A DNA stretch of 64,000 bases from Panorpa germanica (Eukaryota > Arthropoda > Insecta > Mecoptera > Panorpidae), in assembly GCA_963678705.1 (NCBI GenBank), contig CAVMBN010000163.1, positions 372,001-436,000 of the forward strand. Direction: 5' to 3'. The notes beneath the pieces were generated by a model. It had not been told where the DNA came from and searched no databases. It was given only the letters and a program-made list of their open reading frames with translations. A program made the translations under genes and the position numbers. The number at the start of each line of letters is the position of its first letter. Position 1 is the first letter of the stretch. Shown here in pieces: positions 62,550 to 64,000 of this stretch.

Positions 62550-62738
62550 TCATGGAACGGTAATCGGTTTGTAAAATAATGTTCGACAATGAAAATAGTT
62601 CTCCATAGCGCAGTAGACGTACCTATAGGTTTTTGCCGGTCTAATTCTTTGAAGGTCACTTGGCCACCGGGCATCAACAAAGGCACACTGAATTTCTATA
62701 AATATCTCATATACATACTTGTACTTATGCCTACTCAC
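62550..62738 (-). pseudogene. R1-clade LINE reverse transcriptase motif A fragment (exemplar)
   Basis: A 62-codon frame with KYVYEIFIEIQCAFVDARWP. This corresponds to motif A of R1-type reverse transcriptases (F.D..GAFDN..WP). The first catalytic aspartate is a glutamate and GAFD reads CAFV, so the site is lost. The frame continues to MENYFHCR and then leaves the core frame because of a 1-base deletion (AAAATAATG for AAAATTAATG), which is shared by most units right of 24.5 kb. Confidence 0.75.
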
Positions 62739-62886
62739 TTACCATTTGTTTGTTACCATTGAATGTTCATGAACGATCAATCACTTATTCCAAGAAAACC
62801 GCATATATTATTCACTTAATCACTTATAACAATTAATACACTCTCATTATTATTTAAAACACGCATTTATATAAACTAATTCTTGT

Positions 62887-63156
62887 TTTTTTTTTTTTAT
62901 TTAATTTATTTAACGTCGGCCTATTTCCGATGCTGAGTTCTATCACCGACGACCTCCTTCAATGTTGGCAGTATTTATGGTCTCGTGGCCTCATATATGT
63001 GGGCTACACCACTGCCTAACAAGTGTACGATTATGTATGACCATAATCAATATAAGTTCATAATAACCAAACCCAGAAAATATATATCTGGTCCGGGGAT
63101 CGAACCCGAAGACACAGCAAGCGTCAAGCATCAATGCTCTCGCCCACTGTGTCGTC
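62887..63156 (-). mobile_element. tRNA-derived SINE
   Basis: A 270-bp insert within unit R30, flanked by a perfect 12-bp target duplication ACTAATTCTTGT (62875-62886 and 63157-63168). On the minus strand it begins with a tRNA-like head, with the B box GGTTCGATCCC at 63096-63106 and a weaker A-box-like AGTGGGCGAGAG near 63140. It ends in a poly(A) tail, the T-run at 62887-62898. Structure and tail fit a LINE-mobilised, polymerase III-transcribed SINE. I do not know the family name. Confidence 0.88.
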
Positions 63157-63660
63157 ACTAATTCTTGTGTTTTAATATTATTTATAGTTAATGTTATTCG
63201 ACTTACTTGATAGTGGGCGGCAACCTTTTGTCTTCCGTATATTTGTAGTGTTTATATGAGGTCTTCCTTATATATCTCTACAGATTTCTTGAATTTTAAA
63301 CCACTTGATGTTTTAGCACTAACACTAACCTAATTATTATCACTTTTTTTGTCTATCGCACTTATTAATGTCTTATATCAAACATCAAAGTTACAGATTT
63401 GAGGTTATGTTTATAAGACCGCGTGTACGCGTAATAAAAAATTCGTTTTTAACACTGGTTTCCAACTGTCAAACTTTTGTAAAAACACTTTGTTTAGGGT
63501 AAATTAACACAAATTTAAAACAAACTTAAATACTTTTCGTTTGAAAAAGTATTCATATAATTTATTTAATTTTTTTCAATAATTAATTTCTCACTTTTAA
63601 TCACTTTTTTTACCTAAAGTAGCATTAGCCGATCACACACATAGTAGATAGGAACCACTT

Positions 63661-64000
63661 GTGTTGCAAAGCAATATTAACGTCCTTGTAAACCAATACG
63701 TAGGTCTTCCTTTTTTGTATTAAGTCCCATCTGTCTTGCCAGAGCTTATGCATATATGCATTCATCTCTTTGGCAATATATTTGGTATCGTCTCCAGACT
63801 TTTATCCTACAGCCGCATTAACTTTAAATCCTCGAAATTTGTCGCATTAATTTTAAATCATCAAAATTTGATTTTTTCAGTTCTAGCGTAATTTGTACTT
63901 GAGTAAGTGCATAAGTGATTTTTAAATCTAAAGGAATTGTCCCCAATATCACTTACACCACTTCTGTAGATTTAGTTCTGCAACAACGCGTCATCGTCAA
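63661..64000 (-). repeat. Array unit R31 (partial, window end)
   Basis: The first 340 bp of the next unit. The window ends inside it, at the phase where the window also begins. Confidence 0.9.

Larger units (their letters stand above)
61793..63660 (-). repeat. Array unit R30 with SINE insertion
   Basis: A 1,586-bp unit enlarged by 282 bp: a 270-bp SINE plus a 12-bp target duplication. Core at 62257-62589. Confidence 0.92.
15569..64000 (-). repeat. Satellite-like tandem array, right block
   Basis: About 30.5 head-to-tail units, 31 phase landmarks from 15810 to 63661, spaced 1,584-1,588 bp except for 1,578 (49130), 1,569 (60224) and the SINE-bearing unit. The units at 15.6-24 kb are more diverged from each other; units to the right are more alike. 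The same R1-clade reverse transcriptase fragment lies on the minus strand of every unit. No host gene interrupts the block. Confidence 0.96.

Noticed and set aside
63060-63156. A functional tRNA gene at the B box
   Set aside because: The head does not fold as a complete tRNA by eye, and the surrounding poly(A) tail and target duplication identify a SINE.
15569-64000. A CRISPR array
   Set aside because: The period is about 1.6 kb with no short repeat and spacer pattern, and the DNA is eukaryotic.

Overview
The window is strongly AT-rich eukaryotic repeat DNA with no host gene that I can recognise. Three clues point to an arthropod, most likely an insect: the repeat unit is built from an R1-clade non-LTR retrotransposon, the LTR promoter carries an arthropod-type TCAGT initiator, and one repeat unit holds a tRNA-derived SINE. 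The genus cannot be read from the sequence. The setting looks like satellite-rich heterochromatin.

Layout. (1) Bases 1-3369 and 15569-64000 are one satellite-like tandem array, head to tail, with a unit of about 1,587 bp (observed 1,569-1,588). I place two phase landmarks in the left block and 31 in the right. About half of each unit, on the minus strand, is a decayed fragment of an R1-type reverse transcriptase gene: motif A, the core with motifs B and C, and a C-terminal piece. The other half is AT-rich non-coding DNA with conserved palindromes. Unit variants recur at offsets of 1 to 5 units, which shows block duplication and unequal exchange. (2) Bases 3370-15568 are a 12.2-kb island inside the array. 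It is not a clean insertion, because the array resumes about 850 bp out of phase.

The island has two parts. The left part (3367-9849) is a 3'-truncated Ty3/gypsy-type LTR retrotransposon: 5' LTR with promoter, a tRNA-Leu-like primer-binding site, a long AT-rich leader, a gag pseudogene, then pol with protease, an unexpected macrodomain, reverse transcriptase and RNase H. Integrase and the 3' LTR are missing. The right part (about 9850-15568) is a remnant of a Polinton/Maverick (adintovirus-like) element. It holds a conserved small ORF fragment, an unknown small ORF, the C-terminal chromodomain-like end of an integrase, a protein-primed family B DNA polymerase pseudogene on the minus strand, an acidic small ORF, and a promoter-like end with three spaced CCAAT modules.

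The most notable observation is the macrodomain (7058-7477) between protease and reverse transcriptase. It closely resembles the ADP-ribosyl hydrolase TARG1/OARD1, and the positions matching its catalytic lysine and aspartate are kept. This suggests a retrotransposon lineage that carries a de-ADP-ribosylating activity, possibly aimed at host PARP signalling. Other points worth a look are the LINE origin of the satellite, a gene-conversion-like patch near 49.9-50.1 kb, a perfect 17-bp hairpin in the integrase remnant, and the CRE/CCAAT modules at the end of the Polinton remnant.
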